Made by a program: the position numbers and the translations under genes. A stretch of DNA of 64,000 nt from Blasia pusilla (lineage: Eukaryota; Marchantiophyta; Marchantiopsida; Blasiales). The stretch is from positions 10,292,001 to 10,356,000 of the forward strand of contig CM114271.1 of NCBI GenBank assembly GCA_050084515.1, given 5' to 3'. The notes below the pieces were generated by a model. The model ran no database searches and was not told the DNA's origin. It saw only the letters and a list, made by a program, of their open reading frames with translations. Below, one piece after another: positions 11,944 through 22,345 of the stretch. Each line of letters starts with the position of its first letter. Position 1 is the stretch's first letter.

Positions 11944-13121
11944 TGTCGTGCGCATACACATCGCTACACAACCCACATCGCTAGTCATATCTTTACACCA
12001 CACTACACCGATCTTCCTAACATACGGGTAGATCCACACATAAATGAAACATACTAACGTATATACACTGGGACCCCACAACAAAATCAAGAGTAGTAAA
12101 AACGGCTCATCCGGCCTAAACCTCCATTCATGAATCTACATCGGCATATCAAACTTGTTGGATTCTCAACATCCACTTCTCTAAGCACCATTAATCTGAT
12201 CAACCCCCTTGTAAGAGGAGAAGCCTAGATTGATGGTTCCGACTTAGATGTCGCAGGAGTCATAGTAATATGACGTAGGTGGTTTTAGGAGTAGCGTTAC
12301 TAGGTTTATCTAACCCTATATTGCATAGCATTATTTCTTCGTCTCTATTAATAGAAACAAAGAAAAATAGGTAAAAACCCTAGTTTTCCCGAGTAGTCAA
12401 ATAGTCGGGAGCCGCAGCGGTAGCGCATTCTCATATGTCAAGTTATCTCCATGTTCAGGTTCCATCAAAGCTCTTCTGTGAGCGCACGGACGGACTAGGC
12501 CACTTTGTATCTCTAAGTTTTGTAAAGATTTCAGTGATTTTGTCACTTTCTATTTTCTCACAAAACCACATCCACCCTCTACTATGAGGGAATCCGGACG
12601 CTAGCACCCTAACTCCTACACATCCACACACGTCTATGCAAGAGGGGCACTCCTAAGGCTCAACATGAGAAAGATAGCTTGAGAAAGCCATCTCTCTCAC
12701 TCTTATACCCTTGGGAAGAGCCAAAAAGCTCTTTCCCCAAAAATAGCCCTCCCAATAGTAACGTGCGTGCACAAGTTACCAGGTGACCATTGACTCGATC
12801 AACGGATCACCTGATGGACTAAAACCAAAATAGAGAAATCGGCATAAACAACGTTCCCGACACATCAGACGTGTCGCCAAACTCATCCGACATCTTAGGA
12901 TGAAGTTACACCCACATAGCGAGTTGACTCTCTATATCGTCAACGCGATAGAACTCTACCTACATCGAAATAAGATGTGACAACTGTCGTGCGCACACAC
13001 ATCGCTACACAACCCACATTGCTGGTCACATCTCTACACCACACAATACCCATCTTTCCAACATACGGATACATCCACACATAAATTAAACATACTCACG
13101 CATATACACTAGGACCCCACA
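11944..13121 (-). repeat. Gypsy LTR region with A-B-A block order
   Basis: Two copies of a 137-bp block (A; TGTCGTGCGC...CCCCACA) lie at 11944-12080 and 12985-13121 as direct repeats. They flank a block of about 490 bp (B) that ends AAGATGTGACA. B is interrupted at 12156-12562 by a solo copia LTR. Related blocks recur at 19091-19572 (B only) and 61331-62098 (A-B). The right edge abuts the polypurine tract of the antisense gypsy element, so this is its 3' LTR area. The true LTR limits cannot be fixed from the A-B-A order. Confidence 0.7.
12156..12562. repeat. Solo copia-type LTR inside the gypsy LTR
   Basis: The 407-bp block starts TGTTGGATTC and ends TTCTCACA. It is flanked by AAACT (12151-12155) and AAACC (12563-12567), a near-perfect 5-bp target duplication. 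The uninterrupted sibling at about 19150-19165 reads straight across the junction (CATATCAAACCACATCC). This shows that the block was inserted into a pre-existing gypsy LTR and that only the LTR remains. Confidence 0.85.
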
Positions 13122-13180
13122 ACCGCCCCCCTAGCTGGCACTTGGGTCCCCCCAACTCTAGATAGCACACACATATGCAC
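13122..13180 (-). other. Polypurine tract of antisense gypsy element
   Basis: On the minus strand the sequence reads CTAGGGGGGC next to the LTR start, preceded by GTTGGGGGGACCC. The same arrangement (GAGGGACC...CTAGGGGGGC) lies at 22265-22292 and, antisense, at about 29550-29580. The three copies diverge right after the G run, as expected at an LTR boundary. Confidence 0.7.
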
Positions 13181-13204
13181 TTGACAAGATCTCCTATCCT
13201 ATAC

Positions 13205-13300
13205 ATATCTAGCACCATTGGTGCCGTCATCCCCGCAACATTGCAACACTGTAGCTACCCGTCGTGTTGATCCCTCCAAAGAGATCTAACACTCTCGTAC
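13205..13300 (-). pseudogene. Cytosine methyltransferase-like motif I remnant in gypsy polyprotein
   Basis: On the minus strand the frame reads VLDLFGGINT followed by a short degraded stretch to LRG and a stop. It matches motif I of C5-cytosine methyltransferases (DLFxGI) and the longer copy at 22815-23060. It lies directly downstream of the protease region. The sequence then jumps to the polypurine tract, so the rest of the methyltransferase and all of pol have been deleted from this copy. Confidence 0.55.
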
Positions 13301-14345
13301 CCTACTCCAAACATAGACATGGCTCCACACCTGCCTCACAAGCTCGTTTGCACTCCACGCATCTCAACGCTTGTCCCCAACAATAATAAAGAAGCTCTGT
13401 ACCATGGGAAGAGACACCCACCCTGACATGTCTCTCCGTGGGACTATCCCCTACGGGAATGTCCTCCGCATGTATGCTCCTCTCCCCGAAAGCTCTTGAT
13501 CATAAAACACCACCTGTGAATGCTGCCAACGTGGTCACCGTATCCCCACGTGGTCAACCACCACTACTCCCTGCAAACTGCACCGATAGATGGCTCACCC
13601 ATCCATCACTTGATCGCCACCCTGGCCGATAAGAAACTATCTCCTCCCAAAAATCCAGAATGAAACCAAGAGGGTACAACATGGTACTCCCTACCAACAC
13701 ATCATACGAATCCGCAGGTGTCGTAATTGCGCGAGTGCGCACTATCCCACTATCCAACTCATGCTCTGGCTAGAGTCTAACCACCAACTCATGTTGAGTC
13801 ATGAACTACGTGGGTGATATGCCCCAAATAGAGGTCTATATATGAAAGGGACAATTGTTGATGTCCCCTTTCCGTAATCCCAACGCCAAACACGCCGTCT
13901 TCCCTAACATCAAGGGCTGCGCTCCTAAATCAAGTAGGATGCGCTGTGGGTGGTACATCGTAGCTATGGGACTAACCAAGCGAAAAACTCCTGGTTGGTT
14001 TTCCAACAACACCACACCTGGTGTGATCCTGGCTCGCTCAATGGTCGGCCGAGCTAGCATGTGTACCAACTTCGCCACCGCCGCATGCCATGACTTAGTG
14101 GGGGACATCCTGAGCTCTTGCTCCGAGGGCAAGTCCACCACCTCCTCAACTACCTCTGAATGAGAGGCAATCACCTCTCCATGCTCACATAACGTGGCGG
14201 CTAGCCGGAACACCTCCGCTGGTCCAACTCCTAACGTCGCCAACTCCAAGAACATGGTCAACACTGGCTCCTCCCAAGCCGGCATAGGAGTTTTCTCTCC
14301 AACTCCTCGTGACATCGATGCACATGTCCCACTTGTGGGCACTAC
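13300..14345 (-). pseudogene. Gypsy aspartic protease region, degenerate
   Basis: Minus-strand pieces at 14342-13836 and 13757-13554 read LLDLGAQPLMLG (a protease active-site-like D-x-GA in place of the usual DTGA or DSGA) and then RTRAITTPADSYDVLVG...YPLGFILDFWEE, which resembles the C-terminal part of retropepsin-like domains (LGMDWL region). The same two blocks occur in the same order at 23973-23719 and 23634-23443. Stops separate the blocks. The protein would process the gag-pol polyprotein in an intact element. Confidence 0.65.
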
Positions 14346-14351
14346 CGGTCG

Positions 14352-15968
14352 TCAAGGCAGCATTGACGGTGTATGTAGTGCCTCAGACAATGTGAACGAG
14401 TGAGGAACCCCAGCGTGCCGCCCATCGGTCCCCTCTTGTGATTCAATCTCAACCCCACCTCTCGATGGCTTGGTTACTCTTGCAGCACCCCAAGTCACCA
14501 CTGTAGCACCTTCAACTTGAGCCGCACTACACATAAATCCCATCATCGCAGAATCCTCACCTGCGTCGTGGTAAGATGTCGAGGCTCGCGCCACACTAGC
14601 TACTCTCAGCTCCGCGCCTGCCTGCAACTGCATCATCGTCATGGCAGCAATCCTATGCTCCAATTGATCAATGCGCATAAGGAGCATTGCATTGGATGCA
14701 CGTCCTCCATCTCCCGTGACTGGTGATGGCACTCTTCCACCACGATCATCTACCACTTGATCTCCACCAACTCTCTTGCCCCCAAGTCCTATGCCAACCT
14801 CTGGACATACCTCCTGGCGAAGATTGTAACACCTATCCCTAGTGTGACCATATCGTTTACAATGATCACATTGCAATTGTGGTGGGGCCATCCTCTATGG
14901 CTACTAAGCAATCAGAGGGGCCCGTGGCCCTCTCCCATGTTGTGGGCAGTCCCTCTGCCTATGTCATCCACCAGACGTCCAACAAGCCAACCCTGGTCCC
15001 TACTGGGAAACATATGTGAGTACGGGCCATTGCCTCATTGGCTCATGATACCCGCCCTACTCTTTGGGCCCACTAGCCCATTCTTGTGGTACTGGTGCAT
15101 GTTGAGACACCTGTGGGTCTACTCCTACTCGTTGACCCGTTGAATCCCACGAAAAAACCATGGTCACCACCTGCTCCTCACTCATGTTGAGCTCTATCCA
15201 CTCAGACAACTCGGAGACCACCTTCAATGTGGGCTTCGCCATGTGAAGCAATATTGGATCCCAAACTCTCCTCCATAGCTCCTCATCTAGCATCCCGTAC
15301 CAATACTACACTGATTGGGCCTTAGTCATCCCATATGTGGCAAAGATCAAATGTCGCATGCGCATGAACACCTCCCTCAAACTCTCACCCGATCTCCATT
15401 GAAAATCCTCTAGACTCTTCAAATTGACGATGCATACACCTTGGTAGCTCTTCCCCAACTGTCAGAAGAACTCCAGTGTGGGACTGAAGTTGGGTGGCCC
15501 TCTATCACTAGAAGTCTTTGCCACATCGCCTGTCTCACTGCCCTCCTCTCCATCTAGTCTCCAAGATGATGATGTAGGTCTCTCTCCTCTCAGGATCCCA
15601 TCATATGCCTTGCGACCACTAGTGGATACATACCATGGTGCCCAATACATCCTCCAGGCATCGATCTCTACTAAATACAGCAATCGGAACTCCATGTAGT
15701 CATCCATCGGCGGACCCTCCAAGTGTTAGAACAACCCTCTCCATGCCATAAAAGGGTTGAACTGCGTAGGGGTCCGTATCTTATGGAATTCGCACCACGT
15801 GTCGAACTCCTGGATGAAATCATCTAGATCTATGGTGCCTACCGCATTTGAAAAACGTTGCATGCCCCGATGGCTCATGTCGTCTATCTCTATCCACGTA
15901 TCATTGTCCTTATCCACGATCTTGTCACCAGACCCGCTGTCTAGTGATGACGATCCAGCCACGCATGG
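14352..15968 (-). pseudogene. Gypsy gag with CCHC zinc knuckle, degenerate
   Basis: Gag forms the particle shell and packages element RNA. The minus-strand start is MAGSSSLDSGSG at 15962. A DDFIQEFDTWC block follows, then a capsid-like region at 15722-15057 with LEFF..LGKSYQG, the ESLREVF motif and an ELWRRVWD helix. The zinc knuckle CDHCKRYGHTRDRC is at about 14875. Two or three frameshifts or stops interrupt it. Other copies of the same gag lie at 24058-25850, 28561-28798 and 59590-61330. This copy has gag and protease but lacks reverse transcriptase and integrase, so it could only have moved with help. Confidence 0.8.
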
Positions 15969-16872
15969 GAGTCAAGGTGGTTCCTCACTCGAAACCCCTT
16001 GATACCTTACACCACTCCGTGTCACACCACTACTATTGCTCGTACTACCCCGTTCTTCCGAACCTTGGAAGAACACCGTGATGACAACCCTCTCTCACCC
16101 GCTCAAGCACTCAGACTCACCAAGAGTTTCCCACACTCCTCACTAGCTCACCTATGCTAATGCCAATCCCGTGCTGACACATCCGACCTCACGCACACTC
16201 AACACTTAGGCTCACTATGAGCCTCCCACTAACTCACCTAAACTACTGACACCCTTGGATCGTACACGCGACCCCTACTTGGAAATTTCCGTATATCCAC
16301 AAATATGCTATACATGAAAGGAGTCTACACTTGTCACCATCGCTACACCCATCTAACACCAAAAACTACCCGATACCCAACACTCTCAATCACATAAGAT
16401 AAGTGCGGGAAAAGAGACTTGAATGGATAACCTGATCACGCCCACCAACCTACTGCATCGTCAACACTCACTCCTCCATGTGGTACGGCAACCTCCGCAA
16501 CATGATACCCTCCTTGAACACACGTCAAACCTCCCGTCACTAGATATAGACCACCCATCGGCATCATCATACTCACACTCCATCAGCAACACCCCGTTGC
16601 AAACTCTTGGCGTAACTCAGCTTTCCTAACTACGTAAGCAGTTCCACCACATCCGCCTCCCAACCTGGTAACTCACGCTTACTCTGTCCCAACTCCTACC
16701 AGGTACCCTTGTTACCACCTTCAGTTCTACTTTGTCCCAACCTTACTATGTTCCTTCTCAATCATGCCTCTTTGCTTCTACTCACAATCATGTCCCCATG
16801 CGTGCGACCTCCTCACACATCGGCCGCATCACTCTGCACGGGAGCTCTTCTCGTAACGTGCCTTTCCCTTCT
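15969..16872 (-). other. Gypsy 5' leader, proximal part
   Basis: This is non-coding sequence upstream of gag in the antisense element. It is C-rich on the plus strand. Its gag-proximal 100 bases are shared with 28561-28620 and 25850-25900, so it belongs to the element. It is split from its distal part by a solo LTR at 16878. Confidence 0.6.
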
Positions 16873-16877
16873 GTACT

Positions 16878-18097
16878 TGTAATGTACAAGTGTTTCTATT
16901 TTACAGTCGTTTTAATAAGTTTGATCCCCAAGAGGATCATTGTTTGATGAAAAGAGAGTTCGGAATTACAATTCTGTTGTAATAGTTGTATTTAAAGGTG
17001 TGTGAGTTATATTCAATGTCTTATCAATATCTTCTGATCTTTCTTAGTACCAAAGGATCTTTTCTCGATTCTCTCTAGTGGAATTGACAGCATGTTCAGG
17101 TAGATTTTCCTCTCGACATCAAGAAACCTCACAGAGATCTCAACACAAAAGCTGGCTTCTTCTAGTTTCGGAACTCAATCCGTCTCGACAGGTTACTCTC
17201 TGTCAAACAGATTTCCTACAACTCATGTTGATTATTTCACTGATGAGAAAGGTTCGTCTGATTCACTCTTCACTCTGCAGACCCAAAAAGAATACTCAGA
17301 CATAAGCATCGCACATCAGAATGAATGAATGATTGCTTTACTACTCCATCAAGAATGAGAAAGCTTCAAAGTGTATACAAGCTCGAGAGGGTACTTCTCT
17401 CTTGCTCGGACCATTCCTACAACATAAGGACTTCGTAAGAGAATGATGATTATGGCTTCTACCTTGCTTCTTAAATATTAGCTAGAATAGAAGTGATCCT
17501 AAGATTCGAAACGTTCTTGATGAAGCTAGTGTCTCTTCACTGTTTCTAACTACCTAGATCTATGGTTCTCTTAGCTTTTCCTATGATCCCTGGGAATCCG
17601 CAATACAAAACTATCCTAACTACCAATTTGATACAAAGGGTCGCGCCCTTTCCTAGTCTAACTGTTCTAACTATGTGTCGCTTGAAATCACAGTCCTTCT
17701 TAGCTTCGCTTCGCTGGGAAGTTTGGACTTCTTCTTCTTCCCTTGAGGACGAAGCTCTTCCTCTTGGTTTGAGGACGAAGTACTTCATGCTTCGTGCTTC
17801 GTGCAAGAGCGAAGTACTTCTTTCTTCTTTTCTTTGTGATGCTTCGTTATGTAGCGAAGCGCTTCAAAGACATAGCTTCATACATCTTTGTTGAGCTTCA
17901 TTAAGCTTCGTCATTGTGTTTTCCTCTCCTCTAAGGAAAATCCTTGATCTTCCATCTCTCTGCCTTGTCCCAGGAGCTTCGTGATTCACTCATTCTTCTT
18001 CATAATAATAAATAATCATATCAAAATCATAATATACAAGAGTCTTCGTTGAATAAAAAGATATATTCTTCAAGAGTACAAAATTGTGGGTATCACA
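16878..18097. repeat. Solo LTR of a second gypsy-like family, with exact target duplication
   Basis: The 1220-bp block starts TGTAATGTACAA and ends GTGGGTATCACA. It is flanked by perfect GTACT duplications at 16873-16877 and 18098-18102. It sits inside the leader of the antisense gypsy element. Its middle is rich in GAAGACTTC/CTTCG-type words. Relatives lie at 32253, 46863 and 62131. The copy at 62131 has a purine tract at its other end, which suggests that the true orientation is the reverse of the one read here. Confidence 0.88.
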
Positions 18098-18102
18098 GTA
18101 CT

Positions 18103-19090
18103 CTTTGGCTCCCACGTACTTAGCAAAGCCCTACCCCCATCCTAACTCTCTACAGACACGCGTCCCTATGGACGCACCCTCACTCCTTCTTCCCTACACT
18201 TGAAGCCCACCTGGCTCCCTCTTTACTCCTGGATGAGCCCTCCATGGCTCCCCGCTCTCCCTTCCTCCTTACGCGGCCCTTCCTTGCACGGTGCCCTATG
18301 CACCTTAACTCCACCTCAGTTCCCTGGACCCGCCACTCTTTCCCTGGTCCGTGCGCATCCTTATGCGCACACTCCCCAATCCGGCCCCTTCATCCCTCAA
18401 GACACACTCAACCCTCTCCCTTCCTTTGGCTGTCTCCGTCCGCAGATCCTTTCTCATGCCTCGTTTGGCCTATTTCTTGCCCGACTTGGCCCTCGTGGCT
18501 CCTTCATGCGCCCCCCGCGGCCAACCCCACACAGTGCCCTATGGATCCATAATGGCTCACACCCCTTTGACACCACCCACACCACATCCCTATGCGGCCC
18601 TATGTGGTCGCATCCTAGCTTTGTCGGACCCCGGACCTCAAACGCGGCTCCGCCTAAACCCGACTACCCGCCTTGCAACTCCCTGCTCTCGAATCCGCAG
18701 CCTTATGCTTACTTCCCGCTACTGTACAACTGCGCCCCCAACCTAAATGTTCTGACCTAACCTAATATGAGCGACTGCAACCTAGCCTAGCCGCGCTCAC
18801 AGTGGCTATGGTATTCCCAAAGCTTCTTTTTCTCCCGAAACTCACCGCTCACCCATCGATTGTACTCTCCGTGCTACACCTAAGCTACTACCGCTATATT
18901 CTGTTGCTGTCCCCCATCAATCCTCACCGTCAAGATCAAAGAAAACATGACAGCGCTTCCGCCCACGGACTCTCGAACAGAAAAATGCCAACAACAACAC
19001 CAACCAACGTCTCCAAGGCTCCCCAACCAGGGCAACTCGCCTGCCTACCTGAAACCAACAAATTCCCCTTGCCCCCTCGCATCTTTCTCA
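18103..19090 (-). other. Gypsy 5' leader, distal part
   Basis: This sequence continues the leader beyond the solo LTR. It is very C-rich and T-rich on the plus strand, so several frames stay open (for example 18200-18760). Those frames have biased proline-rich composition and no family match, and I do not call a gene. Confidence 0.55.
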
Positions 19091-19572
19091 TGTAAAATCA
19101 AGAGAAGTAAAAAATGGCTCACCTGGCCTAAAACTCCACTCATGAATCTACATTGGCATATCAAACCACATCCACCCTCTACTATGAGGGAATCCGGACG
19201 CTAGCACCCTAACTCCTACACATCCACACACGTCTATGCAAGAGAGGCGCTCCTAAGGCTCAACATGAGAAAGATGGCTTGATAAAGCCATCTCCCTCAC
19301 TCTTATACCCTTGGAAAGAGCCAAAAAGCTCTTCCCCCAAAAATAGCCCTCCCAACGGTAACCTGCGTGCACAGGTTACCAAGTAACCATTGACTCGGTC
19401 AACGGGTCACCTGATGGACTAAAGCCAAAATAGGGAAATCGCCATAAACGATGTTCCCGACACAACAGACCTGTTGCCAACCTCATACGACATCTCAGGA
19501 TGAAGTTACACCCAAATAGCCCGCTGACTATCTATACCGTTGACGCGATAGAATTCTACCTACGTCAAAATA
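19091..19572. repeat. Gypsy LTR B block at the 5' end of the antisense element
   Basis: The block is nearly identical in order and wording to 12081-12982 without the copia insertion. It carries CACATCCACCCTCTACTATG, AAAAATAGCCCTCCCAAC and the terminal AATAAGATGTGACA. It joins directly to the leader on its left, and no A block lies on its right. It probably represents the 5' LTR or leader start of the element whose gag lies at 14352-15968. Confidence 0.7.
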
Positions 19573-19901
19573 AGATGTGACAAAGTGAATGTAGGCTCTT
19601 GGACATAATGACGAGGTCAAGTGGCATTACTCAAATTTCAGCTTAAGTAATCGCCTTTTGGATTGTCAATTTCCCACAAGTGATCTAGTGATGACTTGAG
19701 GTTTCTCCTAATCACACGAAGTATAAGGCTTTGGTTGTTTTCCCATCATGTCTATTTTGGGATTAGAAGGGACCATTTCCTTCCTGAACGACATATGTGG
19801 AATAAGACCAGTATTAGAAGTATCTGTCATAAACCCCGCAAAATTTTGATGTTCTCTTAGTTGATTTATGATGGATGTGTTGATTCATACCATAGAGCCT
19901 T
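19573..19901. other. Spacer, nothing recognised
   Basis: The stretch is about 330 bp between two LTR blocks. I see no coding or repeat match within the window. Confidence 0.5.
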
Positions 19902-20644
19902 TGTCATGCGAATACACATCGCTATCAACATACACATCGGTTGTCATGCACACACATGTCTAACATCCATCTAGCTATAAATCCTAACATCTCTATGCAT
20001 GAACGACTGGACAACCCCAATATAAAGTTGAATACAAAGTGTAAACTCTCATGAAATCTGCAATCAACCGTGCTTCATCCAAACAGCCATACTCATGATT
20101 CTGATACGCACTGGTGTGACAGCAAGAGAAAGTATACACAAGGATTCCTAAAATGTGTGATCTCCTTATTGATCACTCCTAGCCCACTCTTCAAGAGAGA
20201 ATCCAGGCTCAATTCATGCATGTCGTAGTGTATCACGGATCCCAACAAGGGTCTGCAATCCTAAGGAGATGAGCTCCAAATGAGACTCATCCGAGGTATA
20301 CTCCCCTGGGCACCTCCATGGATGACCTATACACAGAGGTCATCTCCCTCCTACCAGGTCACTACCAACCTGTAATACACCCATACTAGCTCCCTAACAA
20401 CTACACATGTGGTCCCCTCATGAGACCAACTACCAACTAACCCACGACCCTATAGATCCAAGTGGAGCCGAGCCATACATGGGTGGGAAGGTCAACCTCT
20501 CCAAGGTTGCCACTCCTCATAAAGGGAAGGGGGACCTACACTTGTAGGTCACCTCCTAAGAGCAGGTCACATATGACCTCTCAAAATAGGGAAGTACAAG
20601 ACCCCTCTAAGGCCTGGATACTATCTCTCCCTACGCCTCATCTA
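19902..20644. repeat. LTR of a third gypsy subfamily (A-B), B part duplicated at 33001
   Basis: The A part (19902-20020, TGTCATGCGAATACACATC...) is the complement of the LTR start that follows the polypurine tract at 22292. The B part (20021-20644, from TATAAAGTTGAATAC to CCTCATCTA) is repeated almost exactly at 33001-33619. It contains paired words such as GACCT...AGGTC. The start of integrase sequence follows soon after. Confidence 0.75.
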
Positions 20645-20689
20645 GTGAGGAGTCGACAGGGACTAGAGACATCCACGATGATGAGATGG

Positions 20690-21625
20690 TCTTGGAGTAC
20701 CTGCGCACTGGTGTCGTAGCAAGCACGGTGGGTGCTAGAGAGCGAGATCGAGTCCTACGGAGAGCTAGGAGGTTCAGGTGGGAGGGGACGCGTGTGGTTT
20801 AAGTCTGGGAGGATGGACGAGTGCGAATGGTGCCGCATCCTTCACAGCAAGCACGAGTTGTGAGACATGCTCACGAGGAGTTAGGGCATTTTGGAGTCAA
20901 GCGTACGTATTGCTTGATATAGATTCAATATTGGTGGTGTGGTATGCAGACTGATGTTAAGCAGTTTGTAGCTAGATGCATTGTATGTGATAGGGTGCGG
21001 GCATCGTTCAATGCTCGACACCACACTTGCTTCCTTTACTGATCATGGGGTTAGGGTATCGCTAGAATTTAGACTTTGCAGGGCTTTTACCATTGATGGG
21101 ATGCCATAGTCGGTATGTGTTGGTCATGGTGGAGCACTTCTCCGGATGGATTGAGTTGGTAGGGTTGCCGGATAGGTCGAGTGAGGGAGCGGCTTATGCA
21201 TTTCTTGATAGAGTGCTTAGTCACTTTGGCGCACCAGTAGAGGTGTTGATGGACTAGGGTACTGAGTTTAGGGGTGACTTTCAGGCCTTGTGTGATTAGG
21301 CATTGATAGATCATCCTATGACTTCTCTAGATCATCCGGAGGCAGATGGTTTGGGAGAGAGAGTTGTGCAAACGGTGAAGAGAGGATTGCACAAGTATGG
21401 ACTGCAGAGAGGACACTTGGGAGATTGGGACCTACAGTTTCCGTGATTGGCGATGAGTTACCGCTTCAGTCGGCAGGCATCCTTGGCATCATTTTCACCA
21501 TATTTCTTGCTCTATGGGAGAGAGCCAGAGTTATCGGTGTCGATTCGACGAGATGTAGTTGAGGTACTTGACCTCGAAAATCTAGACGTATGTATGGGTG
21601 CGAGCGTGTTCTTAGTGGGCTGAGC
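20690..21625 (+). pseudogene. Gypsy integrase, degenerate, DDE residues still visible
   Basis: The integrase of an intact element would insert its cDNA into the genome. The zinc-binding HHCC region is at about 20855-21000 (RHAHEELGHFG then CIVCDRVRA). The core follows, with LDFAG at about 21070, D*GTEF at about 21252-21266 and EADGLGERVVQ at about 21340, giving the D, D and E catalytic positions. Stops replace conserved residues: TAG at 21063-21065 (usual W), TAG at 21255-21257 (usual Q) and TGA at 21444-21446 (usual W). The copy is truncated on its left by the LTR at 19902-20644, with no reverse transcriptase. Confidence 0.85.
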
Positions 21626-21639
21626 TCTTTTGGAGAGTC

Positions 21640-22113
21640 ATGCCTATGGCATTTGAGAACCTGGCTATCTCTCAACATCACGATACTCTGAGGTACGTGA
21701 CTACGCCTGGAGGAGGCTATCAACTAGGGATTCGGCGATTCCATCCTGTCCATTATGTCTATCTACAGCACGCAACGCCGATGACATTGGACGTGACAGC
21801 GGGACGCACTGTTCTGCGAGTGCGAGAGATTTTAGTTTCAAGAGTCCTTGTTTTAGAGGGTCGTGATGGTACCGTTTGGAAAGATCATGTGTGTAACTGT
21901 GCGCCATGTCATCTTCCCAACGTAGATGGGAGGATTGATCTGAGCTTGGGAGTTGTTCCTCCAGGCTTGAGATGCATGTTGTGTGGGTCTGCCACAGGCG
22001 TAGCCACGATGCTACTTTGTGATGGGTGTTCTCGAGGATGGCATATGTCGTGTTTGACGCCACCTCTCGACTTGGTTCCTCAGGGACGTTGTCTTTGTCC
22101 CAGATGTACATAG
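21640..22113 (+). pseudogene. Gypsy integrase C-terminal domain fused to a PHD finger
   Basis: This frame begins in the integrase tail (LAISQHHDTLRY, then RRFHPVHYVYLQ, a chromatin-binding or SH3-like integrase C-terminal block). It then passes a KDHVCNCAPCHLP stretch and ends in a complete PHD finger at about 21970-22110. The finger reads CMLC, CDGC, GWHMSC and CPRC, the C4-H-C3 spacing of histone-reading PHD domains, with the Trp before His present. The stop follows one residue after the last Cys. A second, antisense copy at 29695-30044 has the same layout, so the finger is part of the element and not a chance fusion. The call is a broken-copy fragment because the upstream integrase has stops. 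Confidence 0.82.
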
Positions 22114-22254
22114 GTGTGATAGGTAGATACAAGATGACTCTTGATGTTATGGATTGCAAGAAGGTGACTAACGATGGGGTGACACAGCACCCGACCTCCT
22201 CATCTTAGCACTAAAAAATTGCATAGCATTTAGACTTGTTTTGTAGGCTATCTT

Positions 22255-22345
22255 GAGTTAGAGGGACCTAACCACCAGCTAGGGGGGCAATTCGAGTTTT
22301 CTAGTCGTTCATGTGTGGAGATGTTAGGATTAATCTGAGGACTCA
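22255..22345 (+). other. Polypurine tract and LTR start of the sense gypsy copy
   Basis: GAGGGACCTAACCACCAGCTAGGGGGGCAA is conserved with the other two copies. After it the sequence matches the complement of the A block at 19960-20020 (GTCGTTCATG, GATGTTAGGATT). The LTR is cut off at about 22345, where the neighbouring antisense gypsy copy begins. Confidence 0.7.

Noticed and set aside
18200-18760. 186-codon plus-strand open frame, proline- and leucine-rich
   Set aside because: It lies in the C-rich leader of an antisense gypsy element, two other frames are open there too, and the composition is biased with no family features.
20690-22113. Reading the integrase-PHD region as a functional host gene domesticated from a transposon
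   Set aside because: Stops replace conserved integrase residues, and the polypurine tract and LTR follow immediately, so it is a dead element copy.
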